Source: Annona cherimola
Taxonomy: Eukaryota > Streptophyta > Magnoliopsida > Magnoliales > Annonaceae
NCBI GenBank assembly: GCA_030490835.1
Contig: CM059971.1
Span: 37,372,012 to 37,436,011 of the forward strand
Reading direction: 5' to 3'
Length of the DNA stretch: 64,000 nucleotides
Position numbers and translations under genes: made by a program. Shown piece after piece: positions 1 through 10,311 of the stretch (the stretch's first letter is position 1; each line of letters begins with the position of its first letter). Below the pieces are notes generated by a model, which ran no database searches, was not told where the DNA came from, and was given only the letters and a program-made list of their open reading frames with translations.

Positions 1-604
1 ATTTTCATTAAGGGTTTATATGAAAGGTTTTTTCTGTTGATAGTTGATCACTTGATAAGTATCTTCTACCGAACGACGAGAAATGCATTTATATGAAAAT
101 ACAAAATGTTTGCTTACTGAGTTATTATTCACATTTTATTTTTCCAACCCTAGACAGGTTCAAGGAAGCTCAAAAGGAGAAAGGACCTGATAAATTGAAG
201 GGAAGAATAACTGGTATTCTTAATGTGTTAATAATTTGTTAACTATCATGTAAGAATTGATATGTTGAGAGAATGATTGAATGCTTGTATTGATTATGAA
301 GATATTAGGTTATGAATGTTCATGACGTATGTAAACAAGTTGATATGTTACAAGTATATAGTTGCTTGTGAAATGAATGGTGAGAATGATAGGTTATGTG
401 CAATTGGTTACAAGTATATGATGCTTGCAAAAGATTGAATGAGATGAAGGGAATGAAAGGAAAGAAAAAAAAATTTCGATAAACAAAATGTATTCAAAAA
501 TCCCGCCGCGTGATCAGGGCAACAATCCTATTTCATGTTTATCAATTGATAATGATCTTCGAGTAAGACTCAGATTGTGACGCCTCAGGTTGGGGACGCC
601 ACAA
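1..604 (+). mobile_element. 3' end of a large LTR (window starts inside it)
   Basis: The stretch ends in a short GC-rich box, gtgacgcctcaggttgggg, followed by acgccaca at 604. The same end, in reverse orientation, is at 19967-20100, where gtgacgctcgggtttggggc is followed by tccaca. Similarity extends inward: the run agggcaacaat and a block around 100-200 (after gcttactgag, through cctagacaggt) match the reverse complement of 20340-20440. I infer the end of an LTR from the same family as the 19967-23940 element, inserted into a Sirevirus-type LTR that resumes at 605. The start lies upstream of the window. No coding potential is seen. Confidence 0.55.
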
Positions 605-1354
605 GTCAACTCCAGGTGTGACTTGGATTATAACAGTCATAAAGTTTTGAACATTTGTGCATTAAATGCACTCAACCTACTGCATAATATTCAAAATTCT
701 TTTAAATCTATTTAAGATATGTGGAATAGCATTGAAGGGATTAGCTAAAGCATTCATTGAGCTTAAACCTTTCCATTTATAAGCACTTAAAGCCTCACTA
801 ATTTATTTTCAAAGCAAGTCTCTCAAGATCAATTTAACAGCTTCAAGATTCTACATCTTCTTTAACTTAAAGAGCTTGATGTTATGCTTCATTATTTTAC
901 ACACATTTGTAATGTATAATCTCACCTTTATTTTCAATCTTTGATTATATTTGGCTACTTGGCTTGGTGTTGGAGACCAAGACCAAAGTTAGCTAGAAAT
1001 AGTGTTTGGTCGGAGTGATATTAGCCGACTACTTATATATTTGTTGTAAAGGCCTCATATAGTTAGAATCCAGAAGAAAGTTAACGCTCTAGTTGTATCA
1101 TTGATGAAATAGTAAAATCCAAGACATAGTAGGTTTGTACTTGGAAGACTGGAGTAGAAGTGTTGCCTAATCTACTATAATTCTTTGTGTTCTCTTGCAT
1201 TCTTGACTTGATTCTTTTGCTCTCTCTTATTAGTTCTATTTTTTTCATTCAAGAGAACTTGACAAAACAAGAGTTGAGTTTTTAATTAGCCAAGAAATTA
1301 TTAATCCAATTCACTCGTCCCCTCTTGGGTTAAGCCCACAATGTTGGACCAACA
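605..1354 (+). mobile_element. Truncated, diverged Sirevirus-family LTR (3' part)
   Basis: It begins inside the U3 array (agtcaactcc, gtgacttgg) and continues with a worn copy of the promoter module (gaacatttgtgcattaaatg), the R/U5 landmarks (ttggaagactggagtag, cccctcttgggt) and the terminus ggaccaaca at 1354. These match, in order, the solo LTR at 15939-17600. Substitutions are many, so it is an old copy. Its 5' half is cut off by the LTR ending at 604. Confidence 0.65.
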
Positions 1355-3310
1355 ATTAGAAGTTACAAGCAACTCCTACCATGACCCAAGCAATGACAAC
1401 AACAGTTATTCTGAAGCTGATGAAAATATTTGCCAAATTGATCATCTGAACCCAAAAGATGTCAAAAATAACCCATTTATAATTTTGTTAGAGTGTATTT
1501 TAGAGGATTAACTTTGCAAAATTATAAAGTTAGAGGCCTAATTTGCAAAACATAAATCCATAATATAAAATCAAATAATTTCTCATCTTATATAGATTAT
1601 CATTGTATATGTTAGATTTTGAAAGTTTTTATGATAAATAGTTTTAAAAATTAACTTTCTAATATTACAAAATATTTCTCAAAATTTTCTTTTTTAAAGT
1701 TATTTTATGGTATTCTACTATCATATTAGAAAACTATTTTAATTATTTATCATAAAAAAATTTAAAATTTAAATACCACGAAATTGGTCTAAAAATAAAA
1801 ATAATAAAGTGAAAAATACTTTTAAAAATAAAAAATTTTATTCTTAAGGTTTTTCTTGTATTTTTATTAAAAAGGCATATTTGTTAACTACAAAACTTTT
1901 AAAACTAAAATTTTTTAATATAAAACTTTTTAATCTCCACAACTACTCTATTTTTTAATGATTTTCTCATGTATTCTTATATAACTACTTTGTTTTCGAA
2001 ATATTTCAACACATATATTCTAACAACTAACTTATCTATTTTCGACTAATAAACCCATTTTTTAGAAAAAAAACATGACAACAAAAATACAAACAATCTA
2101 TAGGACCTCCTTCTCTATTTTAACTTTATTCTTATTATTCATTATCATAGCTCCTATTATATTACATCATTTTCTCCCATTTCAAAACTATTCATCTAAA
2201 GATTTTATGACTTCTCAAACATATCTATGATATCAAACTATTAATTTTATACAAAATTGATTTATTTCATGCGAGGAATATTTTGAAAATAATTTTAGTC
2301 TGTTTAAGGTATTTTTCTTAGAATGTTAAAAAAATTTAAATTATTTATTATGAAAATTTCCAAACTTTGACAAAAATAAAATTAATTTATTTAATATGAG
2401 GAATAAAAACTAAAAATTTAATATTTTTATATATCTAATTAAGTCTAAAATATATGCAATTGTGAAGTCAAGTTTAAATTGGGGATTAAGGTTCAAAGAT
2501 AGATAATAAAAAAGGGAAAAGGAAAAATGAATTTTATGTGTAGCATAATATTCACTGGGGCTCACTTCTATGAAACTGTTTTCTATATAATCCTTCATTT
2601 TTAATATCTAGATAGTTAATGAAAAATGTACTCTATCTATTATATTAAGTATAATTTATATTATCATAAAAACTGTTTCATTTGACTAGCACTACTGTAT
2701 ATGGGTCCCATCTATAAATGTGTAAAATCAATGTAATAAAATATTTTACGCTTAAATAACCATTTTAAAATAGTATTTTCAACATCTAAACCATCTAAAA
2801 TATTACTATTATATGAATAAATAATTTTATAAAGTATTATTACATTCTAATAATGTGTGGATGGATTAGAATATTTTTCATAATTTACACATGAATATAT
2901 ATTTTTGAGCAAATGTAGTTAGTGCATATACTTGATTTGGATGAAACTTGTCTCCTAGTTAATAAGCGATGTTGAAACAATGAATAGATTGGATTTTGCA
3001 TCAATCATCAATATCTAAAAAATTAAGAGATTATATGAGACTACTTCTTATAACCTAATTACATAGAAGCGGAACCTATGTTCCCTCTCTCATAGTGATA
3101 ACAATTTAATTTGTCTCTTCTTTATAGAATGGATGTTTTCTTTATTATATTTATTTAAGATGGTTTTGAATTATTTGTTCAATTGATGATTAATATTTTT
3201 TAGATTGTTGTGAGAATCTTATATAATGCTTGAAAGAAACAGCAAGAGATAAGACTAAGAGGTGATGGATCATCTCGGCTGAAGAAATGGTTGATTTGTT
3301 AAAAGGATAA
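1355..3310. other. AT-rich intergenic DNA, no gene recognised
   Basis: Very AT-rich sequence with long A/T runs. Only short ORFs occur and none resembles a known family. About 100 bases after the LTR end have a more coding-like composition but no open frame of useful length. Confidence 0.5.
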
Positions 3311-3620
3311 AAATATACATAGTGGCCTTTTGTACTCATAATTAGGACTTAAATGTATTGTTGCTATATAATTTGGCTCTCATAGGAATATAAAGATTCG
3401 GATTATATTATTTAATTGATATGCAATTAGAAAATGTGTATAAATAGAAAAGTGATCTAGATTTAAAATATACATAGTGGCCTCTTGTACTCGTCATTAG
3501 GACTTAAATGTATTGTTGTTATATAATTTAACTCTCATAAAAAATATAAAGACTTGGATTATATTATTTAATTTATATGCAATTAGAAGACGTGTATAAA
3601 TAAAAAGTGCTCTAGATTAA
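3311..3620. repeat. Two-copy tandem duplication, about 155-bp unit
   Basis: Two adjacent copies start with aaatatacatagtggcct at 3311 and 3466. They share the internal markers aggacttaaatgtattgttg and ggattatattatttaatt, and both end near gtgatctag or gtgctctag. The copies differ by scattered substitutions and small indels. No coding content. Confidence 0.85.
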
Positions 3621-3689
3621 CAATCCACACCATTAAAAATAAAGTCAAAAATATAAAAGTCCTAATAAAATATTAAAGAAAATCATAAC

Positions 3690-4624
3690 TGTTAGTTCTG
3701 ATTGAATAGTTAAACTCAAGAGGCGAGGGTTGAATTGGGTTATTAAAAATTTTCTTTATCTCAAGTATTAACTCCTATCAAATTACTTCTTCATAAATGA
3801 TACTGTGGGAGATAAATAAGAACTAATGAAATAAAAAAGATATGCAGAATGAAAAGCAAACAAGCAAGTACACAATAATATGCATAAAAATTCATAGTAG
3901 TTTGGGCAACCCCTAACTCCACTCTTCTAAGCATGCATTCCTTGTGTCTTAGATTCCACTATTGTATTGAACTATATAATTAGAGCACATGCACTCTTTT
4001 AGATTCCAACTTTCAAAGCATATACAATAATCATTTATTGATAAGACCATCTTTAACCAACCAAGCCTAATATGTCAGTCAGACAAAATTAAACTAATTA
4101 AAGACAAATTCAAACCAACTTCTTATTTTTCTTTTTCTTGAATTTGCTATTTATAAAAAAAAGAGAAAGATCTAGCTATTAAAATAGTAGTCGACATGCA
4201 CCTAATGCTCCAATGCTGAAATTTTTTTATTGTTATGACTAAAATCGCATATGAGATTGACTTCATTTGCAACTTCACCTTGAAGTAGTATGGTGAGGTT
4301 GACCTACGCTTAGAAATTCATTCGGCAAAAATTTCAGAGATTTTACTACACTTAGTTCTTTTTCAAGTTACAAGTGGAGTCAATTTGGGGTGCTACTTGA
4401 CTTAAGTTGTATATAAAGTCAACTTAGTATAAGACTTCACTTTGCTAAAACCAGTTGTCTACTTTTTTGTCTTCCAAATTGCAGGAGAGGTCAACCTGGG
4501 ATGAGACTTCATTAAAGTCATAGGCCAGGTTGACTTAGGGTGAAACTTCACTTTATTGAAAACATAGTCTCCTAAGTTTTATAATTGAGATTCACCTGGG
4601 ATAAGACTTTACTAAAGTTGTAGG
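3690..4624 (-). mobile_element. Old, truncated Sirevirus-family LTR
   Basis: Reading from the left, this follows the plan of the minus-oriented LTR at 10312: TG start, a gaattggg box, a long AT stretch, tagtttgggcaaccc, the cctt-gtgtcttagattccac segment, then a degenerated U3 array with ttgacct and agttgac motifs. It is far more diverged from the 10312 LTR than two LTRs of one element should be, and only about half as long. It ends where the env-like ORF enters at about 4625. I infer an independent older LTR onto which the Sirevirus internal region is now joined. Confidence 0.6.
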
Positions 4625-5635
4625 TGGAACCCTTTGATTTCAATACTTCAAAGGGCTCTCCTTCTATATCCACTTCAAAATGCTCTAGGATCTTTGTGAT
4701 CCAGGTACCATAAGGTAGAACCCCTCGTGGGTTGTCTTTTCTTGAGTTAAGGGCTTCAATGAATAATCGAGGAAGGCTGACTTTTACCCTGTTTACTATT
4801 TTCCATAATATTCCTGCCTCCTGTGGGTTTAGTTGATTTCTTCCTCCGCCCTTAGGATAAATGCAATGGGCTACTAATAGGCGTAGAACCCGTAGCCTTG
4901 GAGATAAGTCCATATAATGCAGAAACTTGATCCCAGGATGATACTTATTGCTCCGGGTGAGCTGATTGTAGATCTGATCAAGTGTGAGATCTGCTGGGAT
5001 TGGTTCATCTTCATGTAGAACCTCAAGTATCTGTCCGATATTTATTATTGCTTGTTCCAGATTTGGAGTTACTCCAATGCCAAAGAACATATCGACTCCC
5101 TTTACAAAACTGCCATAATATTCTTCATCCCACAAGTAATAGAAGATCCTAGTTAAATCAAGATAAACTCTTTCATCTCTTTCAATAGTTTGGTCCATCC
5201 TTGAAATTCCAACAATTCTTCTTTATCTGATCCATAATCATTCAGAAACTTGAAATCAATGATTTTGGGGATGAATACCTTCCGCTCGTAAAAGGATTTA
5301 TAGAACCGACTGTGCTGAAGTTCGGTTTTGAAGTATGTGGTGGGCATTTTCAACACCTGAGCTTTGCCAGCTGTGTTGCCTTTCTTTCTCGCCCCTGATT
5401 GAGTGTTGTGTGAGGTTTGAGGTTGTTCCTCATGAACAGCCGTCGTCGATGGAGTTCCAGTTTGAAAACGAACCCTGCGGCCTGTGGAAGTGGATGGTTC
5501 TTCCCGGCCTCGCTTTGAAGAGGTTCGTTGCCTCCTAGGTACTTCGTCTTCAGTTTGGGATGTTGATTTTCTGGGGACAGGTTTAAGGGATGGTTTTGAT
5601 ACAGCTAGCTTAGGAATCCGAGATTTAAGAGCCAT
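4572..5635 (-). pseudogene. Envelope-like / plant transposon protein ORF of a Sirevirus, frameshifted and 3'-truncated
   Basis: Two overlapping minus-strand frames cover one protein. The first (5635-5153, 160 aa) has a basic, Ser/Thr-rich head of about 90 residues, then the FYERKVFIPK and LLEFQGW region. The second (5198-4572, 208 aa) continues with LFIEAL, VLPYGTWITKIL and EHFEVDI. That order (FQGW, then an LLVAHCIYPKGG-like segment, then PYG..TKI.EHF) resembles the Putative plant transposon protein domain (Transposase_32), which Sireviruses carry downstream of pol as their envelope-like gene. A frameshift at about 5160-5195 separates the halves. The last 18 or so residues are read from degenerate LTR sequence, so the true C-terminus is lost. 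The function of this plant protein is not established. Family assignment is by motif only. Confidence 0.7.
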
Positions 5636-6097
5636 TGAGTTTGTTTTGAAATGGGATATTCAAGTGGTGAGCTTTAGGAGCATTTGAGAGATTTCAGAGA
5701 TGAGAGTGACAGGTAGTCTGAGAGAGATATAGACAGCGAGAGAGAGAGAGAGATAGCCAGAGACAGCGAGAGAGAAAACAGGAAGAAATGGAGAGAAAGC
5801 AGGAAGAAACCGAAAACTGGAGAGAGCTGGCCGAAAAGAGAAGGGAGAAACTAGAAAGGAAGTCCGGCACGAGAAGGAAATGAGAGAAGAGGGAGAGGAA
5901 AGAAGGAAGAAGGGGAAGAATCCCGACGGTCGCGCGCGCGGAGTCGACGCTACTCTAGGCGAAGTCGACTTCGCCTCAAAGGCAGAGTCGACTTCATATC
6001 CCCTAAGTCGACTTCAGTGGAGTCGACTTCATATCCCCTAAGTCGACTTCACTATCGACTTGAACTTTTCAAGTTTGATTTTCCTGTCTAATTGTTC
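5636..6097 (-). other. Spacer between pol and env-like ORF: pyrimidine-rich leader plus AGTCGACT block
   Basis: Read on the minus strand, 5935-5690 is strongly CT-rich (the plus strand shows gagagagagagag) and leads into the env-like ATG, like an untranslated leader. Behind it, 5941-6060 holds about six gtcgac palindromes, including two direct copies of gtcgacttcatatccccta. No ORF. The same palindrome fills the LTR U3 regions, so this block may be a regulatory copy for the env-like gene. That is inference. Confidence 0.5.
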
Positions 6098-9000
6098 CTA
6101 ATTTAATTCAATCATCCCCATTTCATTTCTAATTTTGTAGAATGATTCCTTTGCTAAAGGTTTGGTGAATATATCAGCAATTTGATCCTCAGTTTTCACA
6201 TATTCCAAACAAACATCATGATTTTCAACATGTTCACGAATAAAATGATGTCTTACATCTATGTGTTTGGTTCTTGAATGCAATACTAGATTTTTAGTTA
6301 AACAAATTGCACTTGTATTGTCACATTTAATTAGAATGTTATAATAGTCAATACCATAGTCTTTCAATTGTCGTTTCATCCAAAGTAGTTGGGCACAACA
6401 ACTCCCGGCGGCTATATATTCAGCTTCTGCCGTAGATAAAACAACACTAGTTTGTTTCCTTGAATACCATGAAACCAACATGTTTCCAAGGAATTGACAT
6501 GTTCCACTAGTACTTTTTCTATCTACTTTGTAACCGGCAAAATCCACATCCGAGTAGCCGATTAAATCAAACGTTGACCCCTTTGGATACCATAGTCCAA
6601 GATTAGTGGTATTTATCAAATATTTAAAAATTCTTTTTACAGCCAATAAATATGATTCTTTAGGACATGCTTGGAATCTAGAACACATACACACACTGAA
6701 AAGAATATCCGGTATAGAAGCAGTTAAATACAACAATGATCCTATCATACTTCTATAAAGCTTTTGATCGATACATTTACCATTTTCGTCCATGTCGATC
6801 TTGATTGTTGAACTCATTGGAGTATTTGCTCCTTTGCTTGTTTGCATTCCAAATTTCTTTAGCATTTCTTTGACGTACTTGGATTGATTTATGAATATTC
6901 CTTCGTCTTGTTGCTTGATTTGCAGTCCAAGGAAGAAATTTAATTCTCCCATCATGCTCATTTCAAATTCGCTCTGCATAATCTTAGAAAATTCTTGGCA
7001 CAGAGTTTCATCAGTAGCACCAAATATTATATCATCTACATAGATTTGCATAATTAAAATATTTTTACTTTTATACTTGATGAATAAAGTAGTATCAACT
7101 TTTCCTCTTTGAAATTCATGATCAATCAAAAATCTATTTAACCTTTCATACCAAGCTCGTAGGGCTTGTTTTAGTCCATATAATGCTTTGGTCAGCTTAT
7201 AAACATATTTTGATTGATTCTTTTCTTCAAATCCAGGGGGTTGTTCAACATATACTTCTTCATTCAAGTACCCATTCAAAAATGTGCTTTTCACATTTAT
7301 TTGAAATAATTTGAAATTCATGTGAGAAGCAAGTGCTAGTAAAATGCGTATGGCTTCTAATTTAGCCACAGGTGCATGTGATTCTTCAAAATCAATCCCT
7401 TCTTCCTGGGAATACCCTTTGGCTACTAGTCTAGCTTTGTTTCTTATTACAAGTCCGCTTTCGTCCAATTTGTTCCTAAACACCCATTTGGTACCAATAA
7501 TGGTATAATCATTTGGTCTAGGAACTAAATGTCATACATTATTTCTTTCAAATTGATTTAGCTCTTCTTGCATTGCAATAACCCAGTTTTCATCATTAAG
7601 AGCTTGTTCAATAGTAGTTGGTTCAATTTTTGACATAAATGCATATTGTCCATAAATATTTTGTTTTGATCTCCTAGTTTTTACTCCATAAATATTTCCA
7701 ATGACTTGCTCAATTGGATGGACATTTTTGAATTTCAAATCAATTTGAGGTTTGTAGGAGTCATTACCTTCACTTACCTCTTCCTCCATGGGATTTTCTG
7801 ACTTGAGCTCAGTTTCCTTTTGTTGTTCTTGTTGTTTTGCTTTTGTATCATCTGCATCGCTTAGTTCATCCTCCTTTCTCGGAGTTTGGTTAAATTCATC
7901 AAAAACAACATGTATTGATTCTTCTACTATTTGATTTTTTTTGTTGAAAATCCTATATGCTTTGTTATTTGATGAATAACCTAAGAAAATAGCTTCATCA
8001 CTTTTGGCATCTAATTTTCCCAAATTTGTTTTTCCATTATTTAACACATAACATATACATCCAAAAGTATGGAAATATGATATGTTTGGTTTTCTGCCTT
8101 TTCAAAGTTCATATGGGGTCTTTTTCAATATTGCTCTAATGGTAACTCGGTTTAATACCTGACAAGCTATACTTACAGCTTCACCCCAAAATCTTTTGGA
8201 CAATTTACTCTCATTTAGCATGATTCTATCCATTTCTTGTATTGTCCGGTTTTTCCTTTCAACAACTCCGTTTTGTTGAGGAGTTCTTGGTGCAGAAAAT
8301 GTATGGTGAATTCCTTTTTCATTGCAAAATTCTATGAATCGATTATTTTCAAATTCACCACCATGATCACTTCTAATCGAAATGATTGAATTTTGTGTTT
8401 CATTTTGCACCAAATTTGAAAAGGTGACAAACATAGAAAATGCTTCATCTTTGCTAGCTAAGAGTATAATCCAAGTAAATCTTGGAAAATCATCAACAAT
8501 TACATACACGTACTTTTTCCCACCAAGAGTTAAAATGTCTGATGACCCATAAAGATCCATATGTAGCAACTCAAGTGGTCTAGTTGTTGAAATTTTCTTT
8601 TTGGTAGAAAATGGTATTTTGGATTGTTTAGATAGTTGACAAGCTTTACAAATCTTATCCTTGTCATATTTGAGCTTTGGTAACCCTTGTACTAGATTCT
8701 TTTTCCACAATATTTTAATATTTGACATATTTATATGTCCAAGCCTTGTATGCCATATCCATGGATCATTTTCTATGGCTATTAGACATTTCCCTTCTAG
8801 TTCATCAAGGCAAACCAAATATATATTTCCATGTCTTTTGCCACTAAATACTATGTGTTCATCATCAAAAACATTACATATAGAGGATTCAAATACAACT
8901 CTATATCCTTTATCACATAATTGACTAATACTCATTAAGTTGTGTTTGAGTCCTTCAACAAATAGTACATCTTCAATACATGCATTTGAAATACCATAAA

Positions 9001-9328
9001 CATTTCCTTTACCTTTTATTTTACCTTTTTCATTATTTTCGAAAGCTATTGTTCTTTCATTATGTGGGTTGATCTTATGGAACAGTCCTTTTTCTCCTGT
9101 CATATGTCTTGAGCAACCACTATCCAAAAACCATATGTTATTGGCCTTAGCTTTGAGACAAACCTCTTGACTACTTGTGCAGTTTGTTGAAGTAGCTTGA
9201 TCCTCCAAGATTTCCGTGGCTGCAAAACATATGTCGGAATTTGCTATGCAACAAATTCTTGTGCAATCTGCTTCACATTCTTCATTTGAAGAGCTACATG
9301 TTATAGATTCCTCTTCATTTATGTACAT
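6098..9328 (-). pseudogene. Ty1/copia (Sirevirus) pol: protease, integrase, RT, RNase H; two in-frame stops
   Basis: One minus-strand frame in three open segments: 9328-8102 (408 aa), 8047-7532 and 7483-6098 (461 aa). The first has the aspartic protease motif WFLDSGCSRHMTG (Asp at residue 69), the pre-integrase HTRLGH...C..C region, and the integrase core (HMDLYG, SDHGGEF, ERKNR: the D, D, E triad). The last has RT ([24 protein letters not shown]) and RNase H ([10 protein letters not shown]). Two TGA stops interrupt it, at 8102-8104 after PYEL and at 7532-7534 after ERNNV. Both sit where the family usually has Trp, so each looks like TGG changed to TGA. Domain order PR-IN-RT-RH shows Copia; the downstream env-like ORF and gag type point to Sirevirus. 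Confidence 0.9.
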
Positions 9329-9382
9329 GCATCTTCCTTTGTTTCTTTGAAATTTTCTGTTGTCGTCTCGATCTTTTCTTTG

Positions 9383-10263
9383 CTACTTTGCTTTATTTTC
9401 TTCGGGCGTTGGGCATTGGGCTTGCATGTGCCCCGAACCACCACACCGGTAACATTTTGTTGTTTCTTTCTTTTTCTCTTTAGAATTTTTTTCTTTAAAG
9501 TGTCTGAAATTTCTACCTTTCCTTACAAATTTTCTGAATCGTTTTGTAAGTAAGGCAATTTCATCGTCGTTTTGAGATGATGAGGTGGTGTCATCCGAGT
9601 CTTGTGCAGCTTTCAAGGCGATGGCTCTTTTGCCTTTGTGGTGATCCTCGTTTCTTTTCTGGATTAGCTCATGTGATATCAGCGAGCTAATAAGATCTTC
9701 CAATTTTAATGTGTTTAGGTCTTTGGCTTCTTCTATTGCCGTGATTTTTGGAGTCCATGATTCAGGTAGTGCCCTCAGAATTTTCATGACCTGCTCAGAT
9801 TTAGAAATTTCTTTTCCTAGCCCTTTCAAGGCGTTAGTAATCTTGGAAAATCTAGCAAACATTTCAGAAATATTTTCTGTTTCTAACATTCTAAAGTTTT
9901 TCAATTCTCCAATCAAAATATTTCTCCTTGTCCCTTGGACTTGAGAAGTTCCTTCATAGATGGATGTTAGTGTATCCCATATCTCTTTGGCAGTTAAACA
10001 AGAGGATACTCTATCATATTCGGAAGCCGTAAGAGCACAAAATAATGAATTCATAGCCTTAACATTGCTCTTTATAATTTTCACTCATCAATAGGCAAAG
10101 TCACACCGTCTTGGATTGCAATCCAAGAGTCCATATCTGTAGCCATGATGAGTTGTTTCATACGTAGCTTCCAATATCTAAAATTATTCCCATCAAACAA
10201 TGGTGACCTAGTAAAGGATTGGCCTTCGACAAATGCGGGAACGGAAGTGGATTGGGATGCCAT
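9383..10263 (-). pseudogene. Sirevirus gag, broken by a short deletion
   Basis: The start segment (10263-10081) opens MASQSTSVPAFVEGQ and contains the FDGNNFRYWK motif typical of Copia gag N-termini. The main segment (10084-9383, 233 aa) carries the UBN2-type gag region (IWDTLTSIYEGT, LKNFRMLE, RALPESW) and a CCHC zinc knuckle CYRCGGSGHMQAQC near the C-terminus. Comparison with the relative at 27013-27495 shows that about 34 bases are missing between the segments, which shifts the frame. The main segment shares the pol frame and is separated from pol by a single TAG at 9383-9385. Confidence 0.88.
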
Positions 10264-10294
10264 ATCAAAAGATCTCTTTGGTAAAACTCAAAGA

Positions 10295-10309
10295 CCTGCT
10301 CCGATACCA
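10295..10309 (-). promoter_or_regulatory. Primer binding site (tRNA-Met type) of the Sirevirus
   Basis: On the minus strand the sequence tggtatcggagcagg follows the LTR terminus ggaccaaca after two bases. The usual initiator-Met PBS is tggtatcagagc; this copy has one change. An intact version is at 26966-26980. It marks the inner border of the 5' LTR. Confidence 0.85.
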
Positions 10310-10311
10310 CT

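Noticed and set aside
5700..5800. Gagagaga-rich stretch considered as a microsatellite or MITE
   Set aside because: It is an imperfect purine-rich leader ahead of the env-like ORF, without terminal repeats or duplication.
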